A stretch of DNA of 64,000 nt from Thunnus maccoyii (lineage: Eukaryota; Chordata; Actinopteri; Scombriformes; Scombridae): the NCBI RefSeq assembly GCF_910596095.1, contig NC_056550.1, positions 13,503,501 to 13,567,500 on the forward strand, read 5' to 3'. The position numbers and the translations under genes are program-made. Position 1 is the stretch's first letter, and the number at the start of each line of letters is the position of its first letter. Shown one piece after another: positions 11,901 to 26,472 of the stretch. The notes beneath the pieces were generated by a model. That model saw only the letters and a list, made by a program, of their open reading frames with translations, was not told the DNA's origin and made no database searches.

Positions 11901-14900
11901 GAGCAGTGAACATCTGCAGCCTATTCAAAGTGCCACAGACCTCTTAAGACTGCGTTTGACTGTGATTCTGATATAATGACCCGTTTGCCTGGAATTGTGC
12001 TAACTGTGTGGTGTGTGCCTGCTCTGTGGTGACAGAAGGCCCAACACAGTGAAGGCCATACAGACACAGTGGAGACAGAGGCCCTGTCAGCTGTGTTTCT
12101 CTGTCTTTGTGTGTATGTGTGTGTGCTTAAACACAGCTGTAGAGTAAATCAAACACAGCCTGGTTTGCCTTGGTTGGAGCCAAACTCTATGCCTCTGTTA
12201 ACGTCATACCACACTGCATCATGAGATCTATGTGCATGCGTATATGCATGAATGAAGATAGATTTGTACAGTCACTGCTTATGTGCGTGTGCATTCATGG
12301 CTGCGTGCAGTAGTGTATATTTGTGTTTGCATGGCAGTGTGTTCATAGCTTTTTTCAGGTTCATAGCTGTCCGTGTGTGTGCGTGTGTTTGTGTGAGTGT
12401 GTTTCAAGGACAAAATCATTTGATGTCTGCTGCTGCTCTGAGGCGATAGCAGTGATCACAGAACTTCCAGCCAAGCTAAGATAATACTAACGAGCACCAA
12501 TGTGAACCAAATGTCAGCACAGCTTTGCTTTTATTGACAACCTTAGTAGTTTTCCCTCTCTCTCTCTCTCTCCCGCCTGTCTTTACCTTTCATTTGACCT
12601 AGAATTTAAACAGAACTCTGCTTTGAAGATGAATGAACCCATTAAACTCGGACTCCGTTCGAAACGATATACCGTGAACTTGCTAACGGACTGAACCACC
12701 AAATAGGGAAGATCATGCAGCCAAGCATGATGTTTTTCAATTAACAGTCAGTCAGTCAGCGAATGGGCTGAATCCATGTTACACTTAGTGAATTGAAACA
12801 TGGATAAACTGCCAGAGAATCACATGATGTTGCCACTCTGTTCTCCAGTGTAGCATGTACAGGATGAGCGCCACATGGACATTCTCTATGCCTCTCTGAG
12901 CATAACAGCGGATGAGTTAGACGGCTCAACAAGAAACCACCTTTTGTCTTCAGTTGTTGAGGAAAACTGAGAATACACAGTAACTGCTTAATAAACTAAA
13001 CTGGTTTCCAGGAACTACAGGGTGCAGTGTCCAAACTATGACTACTGTCACAGTCAGCCATTGTACAACAAAGGTATTAGCTGTACTATACCAGTATGGT
13101 AAATGGCACTTGAGGATAAATAAAAGTTCAAATGCAGCCAGTTTGACTGGTTGAGCACTGACAACTGAAGTTATTAACACTCATCCTCTCATTGAAAGAC
13201 AGCTCCACAGTTTGCCACGACAACCTAAAAAGGCTCTGCATGTCAAAATGTGCTTTGAACCGACTGACATAAGACCATTCAGCCCTTAAATAGTCTTAAA
13301 GCCCGACTCTCTTTCCTGGAGGTGTCTATTACTAACACACTTTCCATTCCTTGCAGAAAAAAACGCTTACTACTCAATGTACAAAAGACAATCTTTCATC
13401 ACGGGCTAGTTGTTTTTAGCCATAGCATGGAGCCTGTTGATAGCTCTGGGGTCTTGCCTGGGGTTGGCATCGGTGCAGGTTTCACTCCACGTGTACAAAA
13501 AGGGAGAAAAACAGCAAGAAGTTACTTTAAAGTCTTAACAAAGACCTGCTGTGTTCATTCTCCCTCAGACTGACTCTTAGTGCTTCCCAGCAGCACCAAT
13601 GCTGTTGACGTCATTAGCAGGAAACCTGTCCTCGCTGGTGAGTATAGTGTGGCCTGATGATGCTGATAACGATGGAGACTCCTGAGGATGAGACACTTCC
13701 TCCCTCTAACACACAAGCTCTGTCAATGAGGCTCCTTGTGCCATTTTGTCACAAGACTGAGTCTTAATCGTTAAGATCAATAACACGTTAAGCCCATACT
13801 TCTGTTCTTTGACAAAATATTCACAAAAATGGTCTCACAAAGACTGAACAACTGTTTGATCTCCTAAAATCTCTTACCAATTCTTCTTAATAGCACAGTT
13901 TCAGTGCATTATGGGGTACAGTGCACTAACTGATTTAACAGAGTTCCTGAAAAAATCCAAAGCCACAGCTAAGTGGCAGTTGGTTTTTAATAACAGTTTT
14001 TATTCTGAAAGGCGTTCGAGTTCCTACCATGATCCCTCGTCAAACTTCTCACCATTACCATTAAGGAGTTTTGTCCTACAAAACGAGGCGGTTCCTCTAA
14101 TTTGGAAGAGATTGTTAAAATTGCTCTGCATATGATTAAAAAAGCAATTAGTGCAGCAGAACCTGGTCGCAAACTGGGATTATGTGAGTTAAAAATGTTT
14201 CATGTGGCCTCATTTTAAAAAAATGAATACACATGTACAAATAAACATTTTATGAGACCAATAGCGACTCTATACTGGGATCATAAAGATGCTCTATCCA
14301 TGATATTCAGCACTTTTATTTAATATATTAACAGCTCACTTCCTTACAGGGTGATTCAATTTTTAACTTTATCTCATTATGCCATGCAGACCTCTAAAGA
14401 GAGGCCCAGCTGTGCTCAGATCCACTCCTCCGCTGCCTACCCCGACATTTTCACCCACCACAGAAATCTGCTCCTGTGGAATTTCCTCTCACTGGATCTT
14501 TGAATCCCCTTAACATTCAGCTTAGAGATACAGAGGAAAAGAGAGGAAAAGAGATCAACTGTAGAGAAAACAGACTAGTAGCAGCTTGTCGGTGCATTGA
14601 TTGAAACAGGAATCAATATAAAACAGATGTCTGCTTTATGGGATATGAGAAATGATATACGTTTGTATTTTCTGCAAATAGAGAGAAACACAAGAGCCTG
14701 TTTGGAAGAGAGCTGTAAAAGATGAAGCTGTATGAAAATGTGTGTGTTTGTGTGTGTGTGTGTGTTAATTGTGCTGAGCGGAAGGCCCAGTATCCTGGTC
14801 AATGATCTGTGTCACTTTGTGCGGGGGTGAGGTCACAGCTGAGTTCATCAGCCTCACGGGCAAGAAAATCCTGTCTTCTGTTTCTCTCAGCCTCTGGCTA

Positions 14901-16256
14901 ACTAACGTCATCAGCAAAGGGTGTGACATGAGTGACCCCTCACTCGCTGTCCAACAATGGTGCATACACACGCCGAGCATAAAAAGCCTACTTTAGTGTA
15001 CAAATGTACTGTACAGATTACAATAGCACATTGTATAAATTATTATAGAGCTGCAACAATTAGTCGATGAATTGATCAGTAGATCAACAGAAAATTGTTT
15101 GTGAGTCATTTTTTCTTTTTCTTTTTTCTTTTTCTCTGATTCCAGCTTCTCCAATGTGAATATTTTCTGGTTTATTTAGTCTTCTATGATAGTAAACTAA
15201 ATATTTCATAGAGCTCAACTTTCACAACTTTGAAACCTCTGCATGATCATCAAAATGTATGAGCATGAAAGAAAAAAGTAAAATTGGAGTATCCACTTGG
15301 CCGTAGAATATTTGGTATTCTTGCCTCTTCATTAGTAGTTAATTAGTAGTAATAAAATATTTAAATAAGTTTAATGCATGGAAAGTGGAATAATTGCTTT
15401 TAGAAAGTGCCTAAACAAGTGGTTACAGTAAAGTGAGTACTTATAACTATTTACTCTCCAACCACGATTCTTATCTACTTGTTTGCTCTCATGGGACTCA
15501 CACGCCTGCGCTATCTGTGCCATGCTGTACTCACTGAGGCACACAGGGCCATACATCATGGTGCGTGGTGTTGACACAAAGGTATTACCACACTCTAAAT
15601 CCCAACCAGGGGTAACACACACCACTGACAATCACAACAGTGGCCCATTATGTTGGTGTTACACATGAGAGCAAGGGATAAAAGCATGACTTCAACTCAC
15701 ATGGTTAAGGCACACTTAAACTCTCTTTTCTGAATAGCACTTATCTTTCTGCTCTGTTGCACTGTGTAAAGCCGGCTGTTTAAAGACCTAAAACAGGGAG
15801 AGAGGGAGACGGAGAGATTCACCATACATACCACAAGCAAACTGGTGTTGACAGAGGAGCAGCTCCGGACAAGTGCGGATGCGTCCCTAATGGCTATGTG
15901 TTTGTGAGAGACAGGAGACAGATAGTCAGATAGACAGACAGGTTGAGGGGGGGGAGAGGTGTCAGCCTGTCAGGACCAACCCCCACCCAGCTTGTCGCAT
16001 CCACAGCCAGCCAGGTCAAGGTGAGAGGGGGCTGAGGATGGACGAGCTGCTGAGAGAGGAAAATGGAAGAAGCACAGCCGGAGGAAGAGGAGGTGGAGGA
16101 GGAGAAAGAGTGGGAGGAGAGGGATGACAGAGGGAGAATCTGTGGGCCAGGGGCAGAGAGATGAAAAGGAAGAGAAGAAGAAGAGCCCCACAGAGGGGGG
16201 GGAGGTGTGCCAGGTGTTCCCCTCACAGCCGTATGGTCAGTTGCTGCCTCTTGAGT

Positions 16257-16315
<59 letters not shown>

Positions 16316-17112
16316 CACACACACACACTCATATGGCATTTGTATGATGCAGGTTGCTCTAAATCAGTTGCACACTTTTCTCTGAATGCTGAATTTCTCT
16401 CTTTGACATATGCAGCCAGACACCTCAGACTCGGAGACCAACATGACATCTATAACAAACGCACACTCATCCATCTCAACAAAAGTTAAAGGGCCGTGAA
16501 AAGCAACACTTTTAGCATGATTTCCCTTTCAAAATACCACAGCGAACCACAGATGTCAACGAACCCTTCACACTCATTTTTTCCAGATCCGTGCGGTTCC
16601 AATCAAACATGTGGAAACTATCTATAGTGTCCTCATGGCAGGGTTAGAGAGCGCCTCACTCCGCAGAGTGACAAGAAGAAGAAGAAGAAGAAAAGCAGTG
16701 AAGCTGCAGAGTGCAAGACAGAAAGAAACTAACCTTCAAAGTCTGATATGATCCCTTCCAAGTGAGCGTTGACAGTGGAATCAGACATTTTGGGGAGCAA
16801 GTGTGTGTGTGTATATAATGCGAGAGAGAGGGAGCAGGGTTCCCTTTCCCCAGCAAGGAAAAGTCCTCCTTGGGCGCAGTCCCGCTTTTAAACAAATCCC
16901 AAATTAGGAGTCAGTGCAAGAGAGAGGAGGGGAGGGAGAGAGAAAAAAAACAAGAGTGGAGCTGCTCACTGATCCAAACCCTCGGCTCTCTTCTTTCACT
17001 CTCCCTATCTCTCCTCTTTTTCTTAAAGGAGTAACTTATTTTTCTCTTCTCCTCCTTCTCAACTTCCAGAACTTGCAATGAGCGAGCAATGATAACCCCC
17101 CACCCTCCCCTC

Positions 17113-17154
<42 letters not shown>

Positions 17155-19233
17155 GCTCCCTGTCTTCCCTCCCCCTCTTACCTCCTTACCTCCCTCCCCT
17201 CTCTACAGCCGTCCTCTAAGACTGGTTCTTTTCTGTGAAAGCTCTCATTTTTGACTGGGCTGGTCAAATTATACACATGCTGCCATTCAAACCCACTTCC
17301 TGTAGGCCCAATCACATGACTAACATACTCATGGCATCTGATGAAATGCACAGATAGGTCATTGCTGAGATTTTTTATAAAAGCCTGGCTGTTGTGTATG
17401 CCAACATCAGCATCCTATAAGCACATAAATCAACACTTATAGTCACAAAATAAAATAAAATGTCTCTATTTAATCGTATTTGTGACAGTTAGATGGAGTG
17501 AAAAGTTACAGTAGATAGATAAATAAATCCAGGGTGGAGACAGGATTATTTTATGGACTAATATGGTCAGGACAGGCTCATACAGGCGGTTAGTAGATCG
17601 CCTGACATGCTCAGTCACTCTGGAGGCAGACATCAATAAATAAGTAGCCTAATGACTTAATGACCATGTGAATGAGCCTCTGTGTGTGGGGGGGGGGGGG
17701 GGGGGGGGACAGGGGCGTTGGTCAGTGTGTGTGCATGTGTGTGTGTGTGTGTGTGTGGATGTGCATGAGTCTGTGTGGTAGGATGTGGTAGCTGGGAGAT
17801 GTCTATTTCTGTGTGTAGCAGTCCAATGAATGTGAGTTAAGAATGGACGATGACTGAGTACAGTTGAGCACGATTCACAACTTCTCCACCGGATTTTCCC
17901 GGTAAAGTCTATCATGCACAAGCAATTCTTGCTTCCAAAAGTATCTAGACCATAAAAACTGCTGTCTTAAGCCTCGGTGTAAAATCACCTCGACTTCCTT
18001 GTGATAGGAGACTCCCCTCTCACAAGGCTCATAACTCACTTTTCAACTGCAAAGATATACTGCTTCCAAAACAATGGCTGCCCTGAGAGACAATGATACC
18101 TGAGGCTACAATGAGAAGAGACACATGAAATGAAAAATGGGGTTGGAGAGATGAAAGACGGCAGAGCGATATAGAAAATGATTTAGATTTAAGATGTAAT
18201 AAATTATCCAGGATGTAAAGTGCACTGGAAAATTCTACAGTTTCCTCAATAGTAGCTGTCCCATGTGCGATTTATATTAAAATGTTTGGAACTGAAATCT
18301 TGCATGTCTGGCACGCTTACTGCCAATTTGTTGCTTACATTGGAATCAAAGTTTGCTGTCTGTGTTGATTTAGGCATATTTACCACTCATTAACACAGAT
18401 GTGCACAGATGAGCCCACAAACACACACTGACACGCAGATTTAAAAACAAATGGGAGGCTTTACTGTACCAAAATCAGCAATCTGAGATTAATCTTACAC
18501 CACATTTCCCCCGCCGTTGAACCATGTAAAGTATGTAAGCCACAATATGTGTGAGAAAATTCTGAAAAAGCTGATGGTCAATTAATATTCATGGGTGACA
18601 TGAAAATTGCACCTGTGCCTGGAATTTTTTAAAAGCCAGGACAGCCTAGAAACTTGGGATAAAAGTGCATATACTGTTTGCTTTAATTGTTTGTCACTCT
18701 GTGTAGGAAAACGGTCTCTTCCTCTGTCCCCCATGTGGGTGAGTGATAGTGCAGTGTCCATAAAGCTTTCAGAGATTTATTGCCTTTCTACTGATCCAGA
18801 TGTAAATACATCTACAGTGTAAGCCCATACTTGAAGTGTTTTCTTTAGGTATGTACCCCACAATATCTGACATTATATCTATTTCTCCAGCAGAGGTCAG
18901 CGTTGCACCTATAAATAAAACCTGTCGCTATGGGCAACGGTGATAGTGGTAGCTGTGTCACTAGTGTACAGTAATGTGATCTGGAAACAGATAAAGATGG
19001 AGACATGGGGAGAATCCTGCTCTGGACACACCCCTCAACCCACACAGCGCCCAACACATGTGTGTCGGATTCCTCCACTCCCTGGCACACACACACCCAC
19101 ACACTGAACAACACACAAACACTCACAAACAACAAATATATCTACAGCAGATGCATGCAAAAATATGAACATGCACACACTTAGGAGAGTGACACATGCA
19201 TGCACTCGGCCCACAACCCGAAATACAGAGAGA

Positions 19234-19276
<43 letters not shown>

Positions 19277-21949
19277 CACACTTCCTTCCACTGCATATCC
19301 CTGCAAGTCCCAGCAAGCCCAGACAGCGTTAATCCAATCTGCTGTAACAACTGTCACACTGGGAAAAGACAAGAATGTTTTTCACCCCCGATCCGTAAAG
19401 AACTCCATTCATATCATAGCAGTCATAGTAATGGGAATACACTAGTACTTAGTATATGCAGCTCTGTGAGAAAACCTTTTTTAATCTGCTATTATCAGAA
19501 CATTTGATTTGGATATGGTAATATGGTAGGTAATCAATGTGTGTGTGACAGTGAAAGGTTATAAACAGTCATGTTAAATCCATTTCATCCATTTCTTATT
19601 TTAGGCAGGCTTTATTGCTGTGTCATAGTGATTTTTCTTATGGCTAAAGGAAGGGGGAATTGCTGCTAAAATAATAAAATCCTTCCTCTTTGTCATGACT
19701 CATGATGAATGGTGAGATACAGGAGGAAAGCAGTGGGCCTAACTGTTAACATATGCATTATTATGCAAGAATAAATTCATCATGAGGAGATAGAGATGCT
19801 GTCTGATGGAGTTTCACCTCTTTCTAAAGTTAGAATTGACAATGGTGTATAACTTTTGTAAAAAAAAACAAAAAAAAAAACTAACGTCCATCAAATGCAG
19901 AGAGTGAATCTGTTGGGGGCCTCCTGTGCATTAGTGTATTGTAGTGTCTTTCAATAGGCAGCTGCTGGTGTTATGTTGCACTGCAGCAGCATACAGATGA
20001 AGAGAGACAGAAACAGCCACCGACCGCTTAAAGAAACTCAGACCACCACCACTGCCACTCGAAAGTGGGTCCTGCCCTCCTGAGAGCTGAAAAACGAGAG
20101 GAGCAGAGTGGGAGGAGAAGAGAGGGGAACTACATCTATAAACGGATGCCAAGCTGGCGTGGCAGTTGCTAGGGCAATGCCAAGGCAACAACAGGTTGCA
20201 AATGTCAGTGGCTGATCTCCACATGCACACGCACATGCGCACATGCACAAAGACACCAACAGATTCACACGCCTCGGCGCCAGTCTGTCCCCCTTTCCCT
20301 GCAGCCCGGCCTGTGCCAGTGGACAGAGGTCCTGCAAACTTTGAAATCTGAGATGCAGCTCCAAGAAATGTTGGAATGGTAACCAAACCCGCACTGGACA
20401 GTAATGCAAGGATACACCTGAACTGTTTAATCATGACTGCTGCTATGTCTTCTTATATGCTAATAATACCCTTATTTATATAGATGCAGTTGAACAAAAA
20501 TAATAACGTAATGGTTGAAATACCAGACTGAGACTTACTATCAAACTTGTTTCACTGGCCAACATCTACTTGTCCCTGCAGATTTAATTAATCAGTTTTC
20601 ACCACCAGATAAGTGGCAGATGGAAAAGGGAAGAAATATCTTGGCAGAAATAAAACTTAGTTAATAACTGTCATTACGAATCTATCAAATCTAAACACTT
20701 CTGTGAGTGGCGCATTTATAAAAATAGGTCTATTAGGTGATTTAAAAAGCTGAATTGATGTAAAGTCCTCATAATATGCATAATGCATGCTATGGTGAAG
20801 AAGTTAAACAGTTTAGTAACATATCTGCTGAAAGCTGTGTGACAGGTAATGCAAGTATGAGGAGCAGAAGCCAGTTTCATATTATGAATAATGATCAGTG
20901 TTTCATTTCAGGTCATGTCAGGTTTTGACAGTCATTGTTAGTTTTAAACATTAGCAGCACCAGCTACAGAGGAAACTCCAGCTTCCTGCTGAGTTCATCC
21001 TAAAACAACAAAAGCTTTGTTGGCCTTGATGCAGACAACTCACCCATGAGTCAAGCTGTGTCAAATAAGCCATCTGGAAGAGGTAAAATCTGTGTGCATT
21101 TTGGTGAGTGCTTGCATTGACTGTGTGTGTACATATGTATGTGTGTGTATATTTTGGATGTGACTAGCTAGTTACCACAGCTTTGTTTACATGGCAACCC
21201 CCATAATAAGCAGCTCTACCTGGCTCGAGACTTCAGAGGGGAGAGGGGGGTAGAGGAGAGATGGATGGAGAGGAGGTGAAAAGGTGGGAAAAGGTGTGCC
21301 AGTTCTCTCCGTGGTTAGGGAGACTAAAGAAAGATGGAGGGAGAGAGAGATGTGAGGTGACACCGAACCCCCATGGCTTTAATGGAAACTAAGAAGGAAG
21401 AAGATTTCTCCCTGCTGTGTGTGAGAAAGAAGGACAGAAGGAAACAGTGAGTTAGCATGACTAATGGAATCAGCAGCACTGGTAGTGTAAACATAACCAG
21501 AAGTACTTGGCTTTTAATACAGTACAGTACTGTGCTTTAAGCTAAATGTGGGAATAAATGGCAAGTAGTGAAGGTTGCTGACAGTCCAATATGTAAAGAG
21601 ATGTTTGCAAACATAAGAAAACTGAACATTTGCACAGCTGAAGATGATCAATGTGCACATGTAGTTTTATAGGAGCCTGCATTATTTGGTGAATTGTAAA
21701 TGTAGTAAAGACTCTGGCCAGCAGGTCAGACAGTTTCACAATAGCGCAGAAACACGCACACACGCACATGAAACCCCCTCCTGCGGCCCCAGAGCCCACA
21801 TGGTGAAGTAGCTTCATCTCAAGTATATGCACAGCTGTAGTGACAGCAGCTGCCCTTAACCAAATGTTAAACAGCAGCACCCAGCCAGGCTCCCCTAACT
21901 TTAATCAAATACAGCACCTGTTGGAAACATGGCTCAACTGCACTGCATG

Positions 21950-21980
<31 letters not shown>

Positions 21981-23242
21981 GCATGCCCCTTCAATTGCTT
22001 TTGCTCAGTGGATTTCTTTGCCCGTGCATGTGTGTGTTAGTGTATCGACTGTCTGCACACATGCTGCTGCCTGCATGTGTGTGTGTTCCCTCACGCATGG
22101 GATGGAATGGCTTGGTAAATAGAGGGAGCAGCTGTCCTCCATCAGAGATTAATCTCAATAGGCCTCTTGCTCTCTCTCTCTCTCTCTCTCTCGCTTTCTC
22201 CCACCTCCACCCTCTGCTCCATCTCTCCGTTGGGTAATAACACCATTTAGTAATTCAACAAGACTGCATTGTGATCAACATCCTTGTTGCTGTAGACGCA
22301 TATTGTACCGCTCAGAACATCGCCATGGCAACTCCCCCAAAACACCAATTGAATGCCACCAGGAAGCAACGTGGCTGCAATTTCCTTCAGTTTTTTTCTT
22401 AACACCTTTTCAAAACAAGCAAGCGGTGACAAAAAACCAACAACACAGGAACTACAAAACAACACCTGCCTCGTCTAAGTGAGACACTGACGTAAGATGA
22501 AGACTGTGAGATTACAGCAGCAGCCACCTGAGAGAGTTAAGCTTTTTGAAATGCTCAACTCAGCACCCCCACCTGGTGGAGGAAGCATATATTACATATC
22601 AAACTATGCAGATCCAAGATGAGTGACATCTTTCACTGAATTAATTATAAGGTTAGTCCGAGGGTCAGCTAAGCTCACGAAGGCTTGTTCTATAATAAGC
22701 CATGAGCCTGAGACTGTCGCTGTGTCATACACAGTGTCATCAAACATCATCAGCTGACCTCACCGTGACTGGAATGAATGGGACGTGTCAGCCCCTTTAT
22801 GCTCCATTCACAATCTCTGTGGCCGATGAACAGTTTCCGTTGAGAGCATCATCACTGTTGATTCACGTGGGAAGAAAACACAGGAAACAAAGGGAGCTTT
22901 TGCAAATCAGCATCAACACCAGTGAGGGAAGAAAATGAGGGAGGAGGAATGAATTGAATTGATTTGGCCGAGGTAGATGAGAGGTACTCATGATACATGT
23001 CCAGATAAAATGGGTCAATTTTAATTCTCACTTAAATAAAATGACACATGGGAGCCAGAAGAAGCCGTTAGACCACAAGTGATTGAAGGGGTTAATGACT
23101 TAACTTTGCTATGAGCTGTACACACTAGAAAGCATAAATACTCCAGTGAACGTTCACACACAACAGAAATATACACAAAGCATGTCTTGCTGGAGCCGTT
23201 ACAGCTCCCTGGAGGAAGCACCTGGAGACAAGGGGCCACTCT

Positions 23243-23307
<65 letters not shown>

Positions 23308-24537
23308 ATGGGAGGGTAATGCCTCCATCACACACACACTTGTCAATGATCTCACCTACATCCAGATTTCACACACCGTATAGGTGCTACAAGCTATGCT
23401 AGGTCACAAAGGTGTGCACACACACACATACACACGCACACACACACACACACATGCTGCTGCAGCCACTTCACCATTCCCACTGCAGCTTTTTTCATTC
23501 CTTTTTTTACAATGCTCACGCTAACACCCATAAAAATACCATTAAGCAGCAGACAGTGCTGCGTCACTGATGATGACTTTAGCATAATGTACTCACACAC
23601 AAACACACACACACACACAGAGACTAACTTTTATCAATTCAATATGCATGTGGTTTACAGAATACAACAGGGAAAACAACATCAGAGTTTGGAAAAAGTA
23701 AGGACTTTTATATGCAAAGTCGGCCTTTACTTTGCAAGCAGACTGAAGCAGGCTTTCTCTGTCCTGTTAGCCAAAGGAGTGACTGACTGATGGCCGAAGC
23801 GGGATCAGAGCCACAAGGGACAAGAGTAGTACTGTTCAAACAGAGCTCTTTCCTGTTTTCACACCAAAGGAGAATGAGAGAATGCAGATGGAGGAAAAGA
23901 GAGAGAAAAGTGTCCAAGAAATAAGTGCAGCTTCTGTGTCACTTCACCACAGAATCAGCTCTTCAGAAAGTTTTTCTTTCATTGTATTTTCAACATATTT
24001 CATTGTATCATGCAGCAAATGTGAAAAGGTGGAAAGAAAGGCAAGAGATGGTGACTGCCCAACGACCTGTAGAGACAAAAATATTTCACGGGAAACAATG
24101 GGACAGGAGGGAGGAGATGGGGAGGGGAGGGCGGAGGGGGGGGGGGGGCACAAACAGAGATAGAAAAGCCTGCAAACATTACAGGCACAGAACAGATAAA
24201 GACAGATCTACCAAAACAGGTCCGCTAAGCTGCTACACAAACCCTGCAGAGCTCCCAGCTCCAGCTCCAAACCCCAAAGAAAACATGCAGTCAGCAAACA
24301 GGACAGAATGAGAGAGTGGAAAATACCATAGAGGGGAAAATAGAGGCAGGCTCTTACAGTAAAGACACTCGATCACTGTAAAATAGCTGATTGAAGAGCC
24401 TTAAACTACAATCTCTTTTCCATTCAGAGGAGAAGCGTGTGCTCATCTGGGCTGAGAGTTTGTCTTACCTGAGAATTTGTCCCCCTCCATAACCAGATCA
24501 CTCCCTCCACAGCCACATGTAGTGTCTGCTCTTTGAC

Positions 24538-24610
<73 letters not shown>

Positions 24611-26111
24611 CCTCCCTCCCTCTCTCTCCCTGTCTTTTTTTGGACTTCCCTTTCTCTCGTCCCTCTCTCCCTCCCTCCCTCCCTCTGTTCCTCTTCCTCC
24701 TCTTCTTACTCTCTCTTTCCTTTTGGGCTCTCTGTTCTCCCTCCCCCCCCCACCCCCCCCCGGTTTGATTCCTTCAGTGTGTTTTGCTAATGAATTCAGA
24801 ATTACGACATCCCCCATGTGCTGATCATATGTTGTATTCTCCACTCTCTCTTTCTCTTCCCTTCTGTTTCCAACTCTTTCTTCTGATCAGACCAAAAGAC
24901 TGAAGCAGCATTGTATCTTGAAAATAGAAACCATTAGCTGCGCCATGTGACATGGACAGGCTCCTGCAGACTAAAATAACCCGTTGGACTTGAAAACTCT
25001 TCTGTCAGCTACTTATAATGTTCCTTGTGTGCGTGTGCTGTAGCCTTGATTCATTTGATACCGATGGCAATTTTGTCAAGCTGGTGTGAAAGACATTGCC
25101 TAAAATACATCCAGACCTCTTCGTGATGAATTGGATACAGTTCTGCCTCTGTGAACGTGTGGAGGGATGATAGCCTGTTAAAATAATACTGATGTGCAAA
25201 AACAACACGGGACGGAAGCAAGGGAGGAACTTTATCAAAACACACTTCCCAAAAATATTTCCGAGGGCCAACAATTAATACAGGAGAGCCGGTGTGCTTG
25301 GCGGCACTGGTGAGGGAACACTGGAGACGCAGAGAACTACTGAATGTGTGTGTGTTATGCAGATTAGTAAAACCCTCGCTCTAAATGTGCATGGTGTCGA
25401 CCCGTCTCTTTGTTCAGGAAACTCAGATGACCTCTGACCTTTGGAGCGTCCCTCACACTGCGCCGGGAGGTCAGAGGTCACATGGCAAGCGTCTGAGCTC
25501 TGATGGAGAGATCAAACACACTCAGACATGTCAGTCTGCTGTCTTGTGCAACACACAAACGCCTCCAGTGACTTTGCGTATTGCATGCTGAGCTGAGTGC
25601 ACTATGTGTTTGCACATTCACACTTGCATTTAGTGTGTATTTCAATGTATGTGTGCTTGTTTTTATTTATATATCTGTCTCCAGTCATATCTTTATTGAT
25701 TCTTTAATTAAAGCCACCTGTCTGATTTTGAGCTGATGGGTGATGAAATAAGGAAAATCTGCACTTTGGTGGCCCCAAATGGCCAAAATATGTAATGTCC
25801 TGCAAGTTAGCAGAGCACACAGTTTAAAAACCCAGGAGGTGTAGGGAATTTTTAGTTTTGCAGCCCAGGCAGTCTGTGATGCTTCATACCAAATCATACA
25901 ATTCACTCCCTCCTGTAACTTTCAGTTAATAATTTTGTTGCTTGTTTGCTTTGCCAGATTGTCATTTTGAAGAGGATAATGAATAGCATGAAGTAAATAT
26001 AAGTACAGATTGCTGAATCCTCATTAGTAGCTATAACAAAAGTAATAATTCTAATATTATTTCAACACATCATTGTGTGTGTGTGTGTTTGTGTGTGTGC
26101 ACGTGCGTGCC

Positions 26112-26187
<76 letters not shown>

Positions 26188-26258
26188 CAGGATCTGCTGA
26201 CTCCCAGATGGGAATTATCCGCACACAGATCAACAATAGGGACAGTGTTGGATAGACC

Positions 26259-26290
<32 letters not shown>

Positions 26291-26420
26291 CATGCGTTGA
26301 GGTTACAGTACAGCATCCTCCCAAACACCCGCCTGCCGGCTCGTAAATCTGCCCTGTTGGCAGATGTTTTGTATGGGGCATCTGCCATCGAATGCCAATG
26401 CACATTCCCACTCACCCACA

Positions 26421-26472
<52 letters not shown>

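Larger units (their letters stand above)
9901..16733. other. Septin 9 intronic stretch (9.9-16.7 kb)
   Basis: No exon was recognised. It holds a dispersed fish repeat at 10041-10179, a hAT-like relic at 15046-15200, a (GT)-rich region near 14740-14765 and a long (AC)n at 16258-16329. The section 15900-16250 is purine-rich (GGA/GAG) on the plus strand and produces long but low-complexity open frames that I do not count as genes. Confidence 0.6.
16789..24468. other. Septin 9 intronic stretch with probable v2 promoter at its left end
   Basis: No exon other than the flanking alternative starts was recognised. The part next to 16788 (to about 17200) should hold the v2 leader and promoter. Simple repeats are frequent: (GA)n at 19235-19273, (AC)n at 21949-21979, (CT)n near 22169-22192, (GA)n at 23242-23305 and (AC)n near 23418-23453. 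Open frames at 19.9-20.4 kb and 22-24 kb are low-complexity or lack family features. Confidence 0.6.

Noticed and set aside
16124..16489. Open frames through (AC)n and GGA-rich sequence
   Set aside because: They are long only because dinucleotide repeats lack stop codons; their products are His-Thr or Cys-Val runs.
19931..20434. 167-codon minus-strand frame in a septin 9 intron
   Set aside because: No start context, splice sites or family motif; the overlapping frame 20038-20409 is equally open, which suggests a stop-poor GC-richer patch.
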